Positions 54,350-61,632 of a DNA stretch of 64,000 nucleotides are shown here, piece by piece (positions within the stretch are counted from its first letter, which is position 1; the number at the start of each line of letters is the position of its first letter). Below the pieces are notes generated by a model, which made no database searches, was not told the origin of the DNA, and was given only the letters and a program-made list of their open reading frames with translations. The stretch is taken from NCBI GenBank assembly GCA_024758765.1, contig CP101406.1, forward strand, positions 4,650,001-4,714,000, given 5' to 3'. Both the position numbers and the translations under genes were made by a program. Source of the stretch: Mycobacterium sp. SVM_VP21 (lineage in GTDB: Bacteria > Actinomycetota > Actinomycetes > Mycobacteriales > Mycobacteriaceae).

Positions 54350-55747
54350 CTCGGGTGCGGTCGGTGCCAGGGCCGCCAACTCCGCGAGTGCCCGGGGCAG
54401 ACCGTCCGCGATCTGCCACGCGTCGGAGACATGGTCGCCGCAGACGAGCGTGCAGATAGTCATCTGGTCCTCATAACTCCACCCGGTGAAGTTCAGGCCC
54501 ATGGGAAACACCACCGGGCCCGTCGAAATGAGCTTCTCGATCGGTGCTCCAGCCCAGTACAGGCGGCGCTGTGGACCCCGCATGTTGGATGCGATCAGGC
54601 TGAAGGTGGGTCGGCCCGTCATCCGTTCACTGACCAGTGGCAACGCGCGTGAATAGAACCAGAACAGCGGCCAGTACTCCATCCAGTCGTGCTGTAGCAG
54701 GGCATCTCGCTCCGCTTGCACTTCGCGGGCCGTCCTTGTGGCGTCGGCGATGGCATGAAGACGCTCGGCCGGATCGGCGATATCGGTCGCGAGCACCACG
54801 TTCCACCGCGCGACGTGGTTGCCCCAGTCGGTCCCAGCGCCGGGCGGGCGCATCGACACCGGGACCACCGCGGTCAGCGTCTCGACGGGCAGTTCGCCGT
54901 TGCGGTCCAGGAATTCGCGCAGCGCACCGCTGCACACGGCCAGGAACACATCGTTGACCGTGACGCCGAAAGCCTTGCCGACCTGTTTGATGGTCGACAT
55001 GTCGCAGCTGTGGTAGGCAAACCTGCGGCTGGTCGTCAGTGGCGCGTTAAACCGCGTTCCGGGTGCGGAGAATGCAGCGGCGTAGCCGGGCTTACCGGAC
55101 TTCTGGCGACGGCGCATGATGCCGGCCACGCGCACACTGCGGGCAATGATGCGCGGGAAGTTCAGTGCGGCGTCGGCCTGATGGCGCAGCACCATCGGCA
55201 GCCATGTCGACAGCGCCGGGCGCCGTTCGACCGCCGGTGGCGTGGACGGCGGTGTGGGAACCGGGGCGTCGGGGTCGGTGCTGTAGATGGTCTCGAGGAG
55301 CCGCAGGGAGGCCATGCCGTCGGCAATGGCGTGGTGAACCTTCAGGACGAAGGCCACCCGCCCGTCGGCGAGACCGTCTACGTACCACAGTTGCCAGGGC
55401 GGGCGGTGCCGCTCGGTATCGGATTCCAAGATCTCGCCGATTACCGCCGCGAGTTCACAGTCACCGCCGGGTGCCGCCGCGGTCGTGTGTTTGACGTGGT
55501 AATCGAGGTCGATGCTGGGGCGCGCGACCCACCAGGGCCGACCGAACCCCAGGCGCGGCATCAGCAACTGCCACTGCAGTGGTTCGACGTGTTGCACCAA
55601 CGCTGGAACCGCGGCCCGGACCGTCTCCAAGGTGACCGCCTCACGTCCCTGGCTCGGGTCGAGCACGACCGCCTTGATCGTGTATTGCGGCTGCACCTCG
55701 TTCTCCCATGCGAAGAAACTGTTGTCCTCGCCTTTCAGGCGACGCAT
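54329..55747 (-). CDS. Wax ester synthase/diacylglycerol acyltransferase family protein
   Basis: The 472-residue WS/DGAT enzyme has the catalytic HHxxxDG motif as VHHAIADGMASL (near residue 140) and the conserved downstream segments VSMRPPGAGTDWGNH and SNMRGPQRRLYWAG. These enzymes transfer a fatty acyl group from CoA to diacylglycerol or to an alcohol, and mycobacteria carry many copies. The substrate is unknown. In M. tuberculosis the mymA operon also combines a monooxygenase, an HSL esterase, SDRs and WS/DGAT proteins, an arrangement this cluster partly mirrors. It is divergent from the HSL gene at 56021, across 273 bp with two palindromes. Confidence 0.9.
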   Translation of the reverse strand: MRRLKGEDNSFFAWENEVQPQYTIKAVVLDPSQGREAVTLETVRAAVPALVQHVEPLQWQLLMPRLGFGRPWWVARPSIDLDYHVKHTTAAAPGGDCELAAVIGEILESDTERHRPPWQLWYVDGLADGRVAFVLKVHHAIADGMASLRLLETIYSTDPDAPVPTPPSTPPAVERRPALSTWLPMVLRHQADAALNFPRIIARSVRVAGIMRRRQKSGKPGYAAAFSAPGTRFNAPLTTSRRFAYHSCDMSTIKQVGKAFGVTVNDVFLAVCSGALREFLDRNGELPVETLTAVVPVSMRPPGAGTDWGNHVARWNVVLATDIADPAERLHAIADATRTAREVQAERDALLQHDWMEYWPLFWFYSRALPLVSERMTGRPTFSLIASNMRGPQRRLYWAGAPIEKLISTGPVVFPMGLNFTGWSYEDQMTICTLVCGDHVSDAWQIADGLPRALAELAALAPTAPESVDEAV

Positions 55748-55853
55748 CTCTCACCTCACTGGCTGGATTGGCTGGCACGCGCGTCGCTTCCACGGCGCCG
55801 TGGTGTGTGGCATGAGTCACTGTGGCATGCAGCTGTGTCGGGAAAGACCGTTT

Positions 55854-55870
55854 GTCTCACCCAGTGAGAC
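55854..55870. promoter_or_regulatory. Inverted repeat GTCTCAC-CCA-GTGAGAC
   Basis: Perfect 7-bp arms with a 3-base centre, in the intergenic region between the divergent acyltransferase and esterase genes. It lies 107 bp upstream of the acyltransferase start and 151 bp upstream of the esterase start. The form is typical of TetR-family operators, but no TetR gene is adjacent. It does not match the KstR or KstR2 boxes as I remember them. Confidence 0.5.
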
Positions 55871-55930
55871 GCAGCGGCTCGGGTGCGGCCAATGCCGCAA
55901 TATTGTGCAGCTTGTGAAGCCGAGAAAACC

Positions 55931-55943
55931 CCCTGGACCAGGG
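55931..55943. promoter_or_regulatory. Candidate operator copy 2 (CCCTGGACCAGGG)
   Basis: CCCTG-GAC-CAGGG: the same arms as the palindrome at 50272-50286 with one central base changed. It lies 78 bp upstream of the esterase start at 56021. The two copies suggest joint control of the monooxygenase/SDR pair and the acyltransferase/esterase group. Confidence 0.55.
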
Positions 55944-56020
55944 CGGCTGGCGTTGCGGACCGCTGACCCGCTCCAGGTCGGGGATGTGGTCTGCCTGCAG
56001 CCACTCGAAGGGAGTGCCCG

Positions 56021-57004
56021 ATGAGCCGACCGACCCCCGATTCGATGAAGCGCGAGACCGCCGACCGGATGGGTGCGGCGTTCGCGTCGATCGCTGCTGG
56101 CAATGGCAACGCAGCTGAGGTCCGGGCCAAACTGAAGGCCAGTCGCCGGCCGGCTGTCCCGGTGCCGGTGGCGCGAATCGAGGATCGCCTCATTCCGGGC
56201 CCGGATGCGGCGACGTCGCTGCCGGTGCGGATCTACTACCCGGCCAGTACGGGCGCATCCGGTGAACGGCCGCCGGTGCTGGTCTACTTCCACGGCGGCG
56301 GATTCGTGCTGTGCGACCTCGATTCACACGACTCGTGCTGCCGACGGCTGGCGAATGGATCGGGGGCCGTGGTGGTGTCGGTCGACTACCGGTTGGCGCC
56401 CGAACACCCATTCCCTGCGGCCGTGCATGACGCCTGGTCTGCCACCGAATGGGTGGCCGGTCACGCCGACGAACTCGGCGCCGACGCGGCGCGGCTGGTG
56501 ATCGCCGGGGACAGTGCCGGCGGCAATCTCGCCGCCGTGGTGGCCATGCTGGCCCGCGATCGAGGCGGACCGAAGATCGCGTTGCAGGTGCTGATCTACC
56601 CCGTCGTCGACCAGCGACGGAAGTCGTCGACGGCCAGCCAGCACGCCAAAAATGGCGTGCTCACGGGGTCGCATATGCAGTGGTTCACCGAGCAGTACCT
56701 CGGCCGTGAAGGCGACCGTACCAACGTGCTGGCGTCGCCGATTCTTGGCGAATTCGCCGGGCTGCCACCTGCGCACGTTGTGACGGGAGCGCTGGACCCG
56801 TTGTGCGAGGAAGGCGAAGACTTCGCGGCCCGGCTGCGCGGCGCTGGAGTTCCGGCCACGGTACGGCGCTATGACGACGGCTTCCACGGCTTCTTCAACC
56901 TGGCCGACCACTTGCCGTTGGCTCGTGAAGCAAACGAGGACGTATGTGCCGTCCTGCGCAATGCCTTGGGCAACAAGACATCTGACCATCTGTCACAGGC
57001 CTAA
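56021..57004 (+). CDS. Alpha/beta hydrolase, hormone-sensitive lipase family
   Basis: The 327-residue esterase has oxyanion motif FHGGGFVLC, nucleophile AGDSAGGNLAA (near residue 168), catalytic Asp in LDPLCEEGEDFA and His in DGFHGFF. It is closely related to the esterase at 46677-47606, sharing DLDSHD, VDYRLAPE and GGNLAAV segments, and may be a paralogue within the cluster. The substrate is unknown; a lactone or ester from the monooxygenase is possible. ATG at 56021 follows GAAGGGAG. The next SDR follows after 19 bp, so an operon of four genes (56021-59497) is likely. Confidence 0.88.
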   Translation: MSRPTPDSMKRETADRMGAAFASIAAGNGNAAEVRAKLKASRRPAVPVPVARIEDRLIPGPDAATSLPVRIYYPASTGASGERPPVLVYFHGGGFVLCDLDSHDSCCRRLANGSGAVVVSVDYRLAPEHPFPAAVHDAWSATEWVAGHADELGADAARLVIAGDSAGGNLAAVVAMLARDRGGPKIALQVLIYPVVDQRRKSSTASQHAKNGVLTGSHMQWFTEQYLGREGDRTNVLASPILGEFAGLPPAHVVTGALDPLCEEGEDFAARLRGAGVPATVRRYDDGFHGFFNLADHLPLAREANEDVCAVLRNALGNKTSDHLSQA

Positions 57005-57023
57005 CAGAAGAAGAAAGGGCGCC

Positions 57024-57821
57024 ATGAAACTGCAGAACAGCCGGGTGCTCATCACCGGCGCCAGCCGCGGGCTCGGCAAGCGCATCGCCGAAGTGTTGAC
57101 CGCGCATGGTTGCGCAGTGGCACTGGTGGCGCGCGACGGTGCCGCCCTGGAGGTATTGGCCAAAGAACTGGGCGGCCAGGCCTATCCGGCCGACCTGGGC
57201 GACCCGACGGCAGTGGAGGGCCTCGTCGACCGGGTCGAGGCAGACGGTCCGGTGGACATCTTGATCAACAACGCCGGCGTCGACCACGTCGGCAGGTTTC
57301 ACGAGGCGAGCCCCGAACAGATACGGAATCTGCTGCAGGTCAATCTGGCCGCGCCGATGGAACTGTGCCGTCAGGTGATACCTGGCATGGTGCGCCGCGG
57401 TCGTGGCCATATCGTCAACGTGTCGTCGATGGGCGCCATCTCCCAGGGGCCCGGGCTGACCCTGTACGGGTCGTCGAAGGCGGGGCTGAGCCACTTCACC
57501 GCTGGGATCCGCGGAGAGTTACGGGGCAAGCCGGTCGGCACCACGCTGGTGCAGATCGGCGAGGTCAAGACGGACATGATCGACCACATCCGGGCATTCG
57601 GGCCGGCCCGGCGCACCATCGAGCGGTCTATTCGGTGGCGGATGATTCCCCGCGAATCGCTTGACCCGGTGGCGGTATCGGAGGCCATTGCGGGGGCGAT
57701 CGAGCGCAACCGCCGGCACGTCATCATGCCGCGAAGCATTGTTCCGATGGCGAAGTTCACCGAGTTCCCCCGGCGCGTTTCGGAACTGATGTTGACCGGT
57801 ATCGATCAGGACCGTGACTGA
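57024..57821 (+). CDS. Short-chain dehydrogenase/reductase
   Basis: The protein is 265 residues from the ATG at 57024 (ribosome site AAGAAAGG). TGASRGLGKRIAEVL is the cofactor motif, LARD-like ALVARDGAALE suggests NADP preference, NNAG is present, and the catalytic site is YGSSKAGLSHF. The C-terminal part (RTIERSIRWRMIPRESLDPVAVSEAI in parts) is typical of SDRs tied to lipid or membrane substrates. The function is unknown. It sits in the second operon, and its stop overlaps the next SDR start by one base (TGATG). Confidence 0.86.
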   Translation: MKLQNSRVLITGASRGLGKRIAEVLTAHGCAVALVARDGAALEVLAKELGGQAYPADLGDPTAVEGLVDRVEADGPVDILINNAGVDHVGRFHEASPEQIRNLLQVNLAAPMELCRQVIPGMVRRGRGHIVNVSSMGAISQGPGLTLYGSSKAGLSHFTAGIRGELRGKPVGTTLVQIGEVKTDMIDHIRAFGPARRTIERSIRWRMIPRESLDPVAVSEAIAGAIERNRRHVIMPRSIVPMAKFTEFPRRVSELMLTGIDQDRD

Positions 57822-58579
57822 TGGCAGGCGTGGATCTGACCGGGAAGGTCGCCATCATCACCGGAGCGGCACGCGGTCAGGGCGCCGCTGAGGCCCGGTT
57901 GTTCACCGAGCTCGGTGCTCGTGTGGTGCTCACGGATGTGCTGGCCGACGAAGGGGAGCGCATCGCCACCGAACTCGGGGCCCGGTTCGTGCGTCACGAT
58001 GTCGGCGACGAGGCCGGGTGGAAGACCGTGGTCGATACTGTGGTCGGTGAGTTCGGGCGTCTCGACGTGTTGGTCAACAACGCCGCGATCTGCCAGTCGA
58101 TTCCGCTCGTCGAGCAGTCCGTTGCGGGTTTCGAGGCGATGCTGCGGGTCAACCTCATCGGGGCGTTTCTGGGCGTCAAGGCGGTGGTGAAGCCAATGCA
58201 GGCCAGCGGCGGCGGGTCGGTGATCAATGTGTCATCGCAAGCCGGATTGCAGGGTCTGGCCGGCTACAGCGCCTACGGGGCGTCGAAGTGGGGACTGCGC
58301 GGCATGACGAAGGTCGCCGCAATCGAGTTGGGGCCCTATGGGATTCGAGTCAACTCGGTACACCCCGGCATGATCGACACCCCGATGGTCGCGCATCTGG
58401 GCATCCAGCCCGGGCCGGGCCGACACCCGGCAGCACCGCTGACCCGCATCGGGCTGCCCTCCGAAGTCGCCGATGTGGTCGCCTTCTTGGCCTCGGATGC
58501 CTCGGCGTATGTGACCGGAGCCGAACTGGCCGTCGACGGCGGGGCGAGCGCGGGCAAGATCCCGACCCCGACACCGTGA
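57821..58579 (+). CDS. Short-chain dehydrogenase, 3-alpha,20-beta-HSD-like
   Basis: The 252-residue protein has NAD motif ITGAARGQGAAEARLF, acidic strand end LTDVLADEG (Asp favours NAD), NNAA and catalytic YGASKWGLRGM. Close to the SDR at 50379 (shared [18 protein letters not shown] ending), it is likely a paralogue. It overlaps the previous gene by one base and is followed by the HsaD-like hydrolase after 57 bp. It probably acts on a steroid-like or alicyclic alcohol (inference). Confidence 0.87.
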   Translation: MAGVDLTGKVAIITGAARGQGAAEARLFTELGARVVLTDVLADEGERIATELGARFVRHDVGDEAGWKTVVDTVVGEFGRLDVLVNNAAICQSIPLVEQSVAGFEAMLRVNLIGAFLGVKAVVKPMQASGGGSVINVSSQAGLQGLAGYSAYGASKWGLRGMTKVAAIELGPYGIRVNSVHPGMIDTPMVAHLGIQPGPGRHPAAPLTRIGLPSEVADVVAFLASDASAYVTGAELAVDGGASAGKIPTPTP

Positions 58580-58636
58580 CCGGCGGCCCCCGGCGTTAGC
58601 GTGTCTAAAGAGTTTCGGGGACTTTTGAGGAGACAC

Positions 58637-59497
58637 ATGCCGGCAGAGCTGAGCCACGACGAGACCCTGCGCGAGGTCACCACCGAGCAGGGGGTGCTGC
58701 GCTACCACGAGGCCGGCGACGGGCCCACGCTGCTGTTGCTGCACGGCTCCGGGCCGGGGGTGACCGGGTGGCGCAACTACCGCGGCGTGCTGCCCGCGTT
58801 CGCCGAGCACTTCCGCTGCCTGGTGCTGGAGTTTCCCGGCTTCGGCGTCAGCGACGACTTCGGCGGGCACCCGATGGTGACGGCGTTCGGCGCGGTGCCG
58901 GCGTTCGCCGAGGCGCTGGGCCTGGACCGGTTCAGCATCGTGGGCAACTCGATGGGCGGCGGCGTCGGGATCAACTTCGCGACCGCCAATCCTGACAAAG
59001 TCCGCAGACTGGTGACGATCGGCGGGATCGGCACCAACCTGCTGACGCCGGGGCCCACCGAGGGCGTCCGGCTGCTGCAGGACTTCACCGACAACCCCAG
59101 CCGCGAATCACTGGTGCGCTGGCTGGAGTCGATGGTCTACGACCCGGCCGTGGTGACCGAAGAGCTGATCGAGGAGCGCTGGGCGCTGGCCACCGACCCC
59201 GAGACGCTGGCGAGCGCCCGGCGGATGTACGGCAAGAAGGCCTACAACGCGATGATGCAGATGATGGCCGCATCCAAGGGGCCGATGCCGTGGGCGATGA
59301 TGCACCGGGTGCAATGCCCGACCCTGATCACTTGGGGTCGCGACGACCGGGTCAGCCCGCTGGACATGGCGCTGATCCCGATGCGGACCATCCCCAACGC
59401 CGAGCTGCACGTCTTCCCCAACTGCGGGCACTGGACCATGATCGAGGCCAAGGACGCCTTCGAAAGCGTCGTGCTGGACTTCCTGCGACGCGACTAG
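58637..59497 (+). CDS. Alpha/beta hydrolase resembling meta-cleavage product hydrolases (HsaD/BphD)
   Basis: The protein is 286 residues from the ATG at 58637, six bases after TTGAGGAGA; the GTG at 58601 lacks a ribosome site. The fold features are LLLHGSGPGVTGW (oxyanion region, with the GSGPG typical of C-C hydrolases), GNSMGGGVGINFA (nucleophile Ser), GRDDRVSPL (Asp) and NCGHWTMIE (His). HsaD cleaves a carbon-carbon bond in the steroid ring-A/B catabolic product, and BphD cleaves biphenyl products. The ring-cleaving dioxygenase that would feed it is not in the window. A strong terminator follows, ending the four-gene operon. Confidence 0.86.
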   Translation: MPAELSHDETLREVTTEQGVLRYHEAGDGPTLLLLHGSGPGVTGWRNYRGVLPAFAEHFRCLVLEFPGFGVSDDFGGHPMVTAFGAVPAFAEALGLDRFSIVGNSMGGGVGINFATANPDKVRRLVTIGGIGTNLLTPGPTEGVRLLQDFTDNPSRESLVRWLESMVYDPAVVTEELIEERWALATDPETLASARRMYGKKAYNAMMQMMAASKGPMPWAMMHRVQCPTLITWGRDDRVSPLDMALIPMRTIPNAELHVFPNCGHWTMIEAKDAFESVVLDFLRRD

Positions 59498-59506
59498 ATC
59501 AATGCC

Positions 59507-59546
59507 AAAACACCGCGGCGACGGTCTCCCGTCGCCGCGGTGTTTT
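59507..59546. terminator. Strong bidirectional terminator
   Basis: A perfect 18-bp stem (59507-59524 with 59529-59546) and TCTC loop. It starts AAAACACC and ends GGTGTTTT, giving U-tracts in both directions. It lies between the convergent hydrolase (stop 59497) and the repeat-protein gene (stop 59561). Confidence 0.92.
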
Positions 59547-59560
59547 GCGTTGTTCTGTCT

Positions 59561-60826
59561 TCAGAAGGTGAAGCTGAACAGGGCGTGGTCGTAGAGGTCC
59601 AAGCCGTTCAGCAGGTCGTCGATGGTCGCGTCGCCGACGCCGAGGTTGCCCAGCAGCTGGTCCAGGGTGCTGTTGAGCACGCCGTCCAGCGCGGAGGTGT
59701 TCAGCAGGCCGGAGATCAGGCTGTCCAGGGTGTTGCCGGAGAGCCCCAGCGAGTCCAGGAGGCCCCCAATCGTCGCGCTGGGCGCGATCAGCCCACCGAG
59801 CAGACCACCCAGGGCGGCGTCGTCGATGCCCAGGCCGCTGAGCAGGCTGTTGACCGACATGTTCAGGCTCGGCGTCACGGCGCCGAGCATCTGGTCGAGG
59901 GTGGCGTTGCCGAAGCCCAGGACGTCGAGTGCGCTGCTGACGTGGATGCCGCCGAGTGGAATGTCCGGATCGGTGAGCAGTGTCACCAGGCCGGGGAAGA
60001 CCGGGGCGTCGGTGAGGCCGAGCAGTCCCACGAAGCCGCCGACGGTGGTAAGTCCGTTGAGGCCGGGCACCAGGCCGATCAGATCGAGGAACCCGGTGAG
60101 GCTGGCGGGGTTGGCGCCCAGATCGGTGAGCAGGTCGCCGGTCTGCACGTTGTTCAGGCCCAGGCCGCTCACCAGGTCACCGAAGGTGATGTCATTCAGG
60201 CCCGGTACGGCGTTGCCCATGGCGGTGAGCAGCGGCGCCAGCTGGCTCAGCTCCATGTTGCCGAAGCCCAGGCCACTGACCAGCTGATTCACCGTGGTGT
60301 CGCCCAGGCCCAGGCCGTCGACCAGGTTGGTGAGCAGCGCGCCGACGTTCTCATCGCCCAGTCCCACGCCGGTGACCAGGTCGCCGAGCGTGATCCCGTC
60401 CAGGCCCAGCCCGTTGAGCAAGCCGGTGAGCAGGGGCAGGAGGTGCATGTCGGACAGTCCCATGCTGTCGGCCAAGTCGCCGAGGGTGGCGTTGCCCAGT
60501 CCGAGGCCGTCGACCAGGCCGGGCAGCAGGGTGCTCAGTTGGTCGTCGCCCATCCCCAGGAAGTCGACGATCTGGGCCAGCGTGACGTTGCCCAGGCCGA
60601 GCAGGTCGGCCATCGGGCCCAGCGGGAACAGTCCGACGGTGCTGCCGTCGATGACGAGGAAGCCGAGATTGATGACGTCGTCGCCAGCTGCTGATGACGC
60701 CGCCGTCAGCGCCACTGCCTGGTGCTGTATCTGGGGAAGTTGCGGGGCGACGGGCGCCACGGAGATCAACGCCGCGGTGGCTACCGCGAAGGTGCCGGTC
60801 AGAAGTGGCTGGAAGGTGCGTTGCAT
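59561..60826 (-). CDS. Secreted 32-residue-repeat protein (GLGLG repeats)
   Basis: The protein is 421 residues from the ATG at 60826, five bases after GGGGGAAA; the longer frame to 60913 has no better site. An N-terminal signal peptide (residues about 1-30, TGTFAVATAALISVAPVA) is followed by PQIQHQAVALTA, a motif often seen just after the signal in mycobacterial secreted repeat proteins. Four exact-length 32-residue units run at residues 75-202, each built from two 16-residue halves (GLGLGNATLGDLAD and MGLSDMHLLPLLTGLL). Looser copies extend to about 405. The C-terminus is HALFSFTF, ending in an aromatic residue. There is no domain I can name, and no PE or PPE region. A solenoid or surface-layer role is possible. 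Confidence 0.8.
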   Translation of the reverse strand: MQRTFQPLLTGTFAVATAALISVAPVAPQLPQIQHQAVALTAASSAAGDDVINLGFLVIDGSTVGLFPLGPMADLLGLGNVTLAQIVDFLGMGDDQLSTLLPGLVDGLGLGNATLGDLADSMGLSDMHLLPLLTGLLNGLGLDGITLGDLVTGVGLGDENVGALLTNLVDGLGLGDTTVNQLVSGLGFGNMELSQLAPLLTAMGNAVPGLNDITFGDLVSGLGLNNVQTGDLLTDLGANPASLTGFLDLIGLVPGLNGLTTVGGFVGLLGLTDAPVFPGLVTLLTDPDIPLGGIHVSSALDVLGFGNATLDQMLGAVTPSLNMSVNSLLSGLGIDDAALGGLLGGLIAPSATIGGLLDSLGLSGNTLDSLISGLLNTSALDGVLNSTLDQLLGNLGVGDATIDDLLNGLDLYDHALFSFTF

Positions 60827-61003
60827 GGTTTCCCCCATCTCGATCGCTGAACTGCGACTTAAGATTTCCATTGTTAGTGAATGAGCGTAAGCATATAAAC
60901 GCGCATCAGTCAACGAGTTCTCTGATGAAAGGGTGATTTGGAAGGGGCTCGCCGGCTGCGTCCCGCGGCTGGGAAGCCGGGCGGGCGGGCAAAACGCCGG
61001 TGG
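60827..61003. other. Upstream region of the repeat-protein gene
   Basis: About 175 bp with no gene seen. It must hold the minus-strand promoter for the repeat protein. An AT-rich segment (about 60855-60930) is a likely place, but I do not see a clear -10/-35 pair. Confidence 0.4.
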
Positions 61004-61080
61004 TGGAGCCCCCTGTCAGGATTGAACTGACGACCTAACGTTTTAAAGGCGCTCGTTCCGTGAGTTTCCGCCGACTGGGC
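61004..61080 (-). pseudogene. Decayed tRNA gene with UUA anticodon loop
   Basis: Read on the minus strand, this 77-nt stretch ends AGGGGGC-T-CCA. It has a perfect T-arm (GTCAG-TTCAATC-CTGAC), a 5-base variable loop (AGGTC) and an anticodon arm AGCGC-CTTTAAA-ACGTT, whose loop puts UUA in the anticodon. Stem position 31-39 is a C-A mismatch. The 5' side is decayed: acceptor GCCCAGT pairs at only 5 of 7 positions, and the D-arm cannot form. A working suppressor tRNA is therefore unlikely, and a lysine-type (UUU) or similar tRNA with deletions is a possible ancestor. Confidence 0.7.
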
Positions 61081-61157
61081 GACACCGACAGCGCCGGCTT
61101 GCGCCTCTGCCGGCTCGAGTCGGCGGGAGCGGGCCGCTCGACGACATCACCTCGTCG

Positions 61158-61182
61158 TACAATCGCCGTGGCTCATTGAGCC
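61158..61182 (+). promoter_or_regulatory. tRNA-Thr promoter and leader hairpin
   Basis: TACAAT at 61158-61163 is a good -10, 26 bp before the tRNA 5' end. The short leader contains a GGCTC-ATT-GAGCC hairpin (61170-61182) that would be removed with the leader by RNase P. No strong -35 is seen. Confidence 0.55.
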
Positions 61183-61189
61183 GAACCCG

Positions 61190-61262
61190 GCCGCGTTAGC
61201 TCAGTTGGTAGAGCGTCGCTCTTGTAAAGCGGATGTCGAGAGTTCGAGTCTCTCACGCGGCT
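61190..61262 (+). tRNA. tRNA-Thr (anticodon UGU)
   Basis: A 73-nt cloverleaf. The acceptor GCCGCGT pairs with ACGCGGC. D-arm GCTC-AGTTGGTA-GAGC, anticodon arm TCGCT-CTTGTAA-AGCGG (anticodon TGT), variable loop ATGTC and T-arm GAGAG-TTCGAGT-CTCTC are all intact. The discriminator base is T, and the CCA end is encoded at 61263-61265. It reads ACA and ACG codons. Confidence 0.95.
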
Positions 61263-61290
61263 CCATTTCTGTCGGCACTGATGGATAGCG

Positions 61291-61617
61291 TTGCCAACAG
61301 CCGCACCGCCGACGCTCTTGGAGGCCTGGCTCGACACCGGAGTCTGTGGTCGCACGTCGTACCTAGGCAACTATGTCCGGGACCACGAGCAGCACGGCGG
61401 TTGCTGTGCGATCTGCGGCATCGAGGGCAAGTGGAACGGCGTGACCTTGACGCTGATCATCGATCACCTCGATGGAGATGCAAGCAACAATCGTCGTGAG
61501 AATCTGCGGCTCGTTTGTCCCAATTGCGACAGTCAGCTGCCGACGTACAAAGCGAAAAGTCGCGGCAACGGTCGCTACTACCGGCGACAGCGGTACGCCG
61601 ATGGCCGGTCCTATTGA
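61291..61617 (+). CDS. HNH endonuclease-family protein (short, start uncertain)
   Basis: The protein is 108 residues from a TTG at 61291. The core CAICGIEGKWNG...LIIDHLDGDASNNRRENLRLVCPNCDSQL shows the HNH nuclease fold: two CxxC pairs, the DH dipeptide and the NRRENL helix. The usual relatives carry about 30-50 more N-terminal residues (a helical DNA-binding part). Here the frame is blocked by TGA at 61279-61281, while the adjacent frame from the ATG at 61281 reads MDSVANSRTADAL. A frameshift near 61315 could therefore have separated the two. It lies 25 bp after the tRNA-Thr CCA, a typical site for small mobile elements. Confidence 0.7.
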   Translation: MPTAAPPTLLEAWLDTGVCGRTSYLGNYVRDHEQHGGCCAICGIEGKWNGVTLTLIIDHLDGDASNNRRENLRLVCPNCDSQLPTYKAKSRGNGRYYRRQRYADGRSY

Positions 61618-61632
61618 GGCACCGGCCTCCGT

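Noticed and set aside
61004..61080. Functional ochre-suppressor tRNA
   Set aside because: Acceptor and D-arm pairing are broken, so the molecule should not fold or be charged; kept as a pseudogene.
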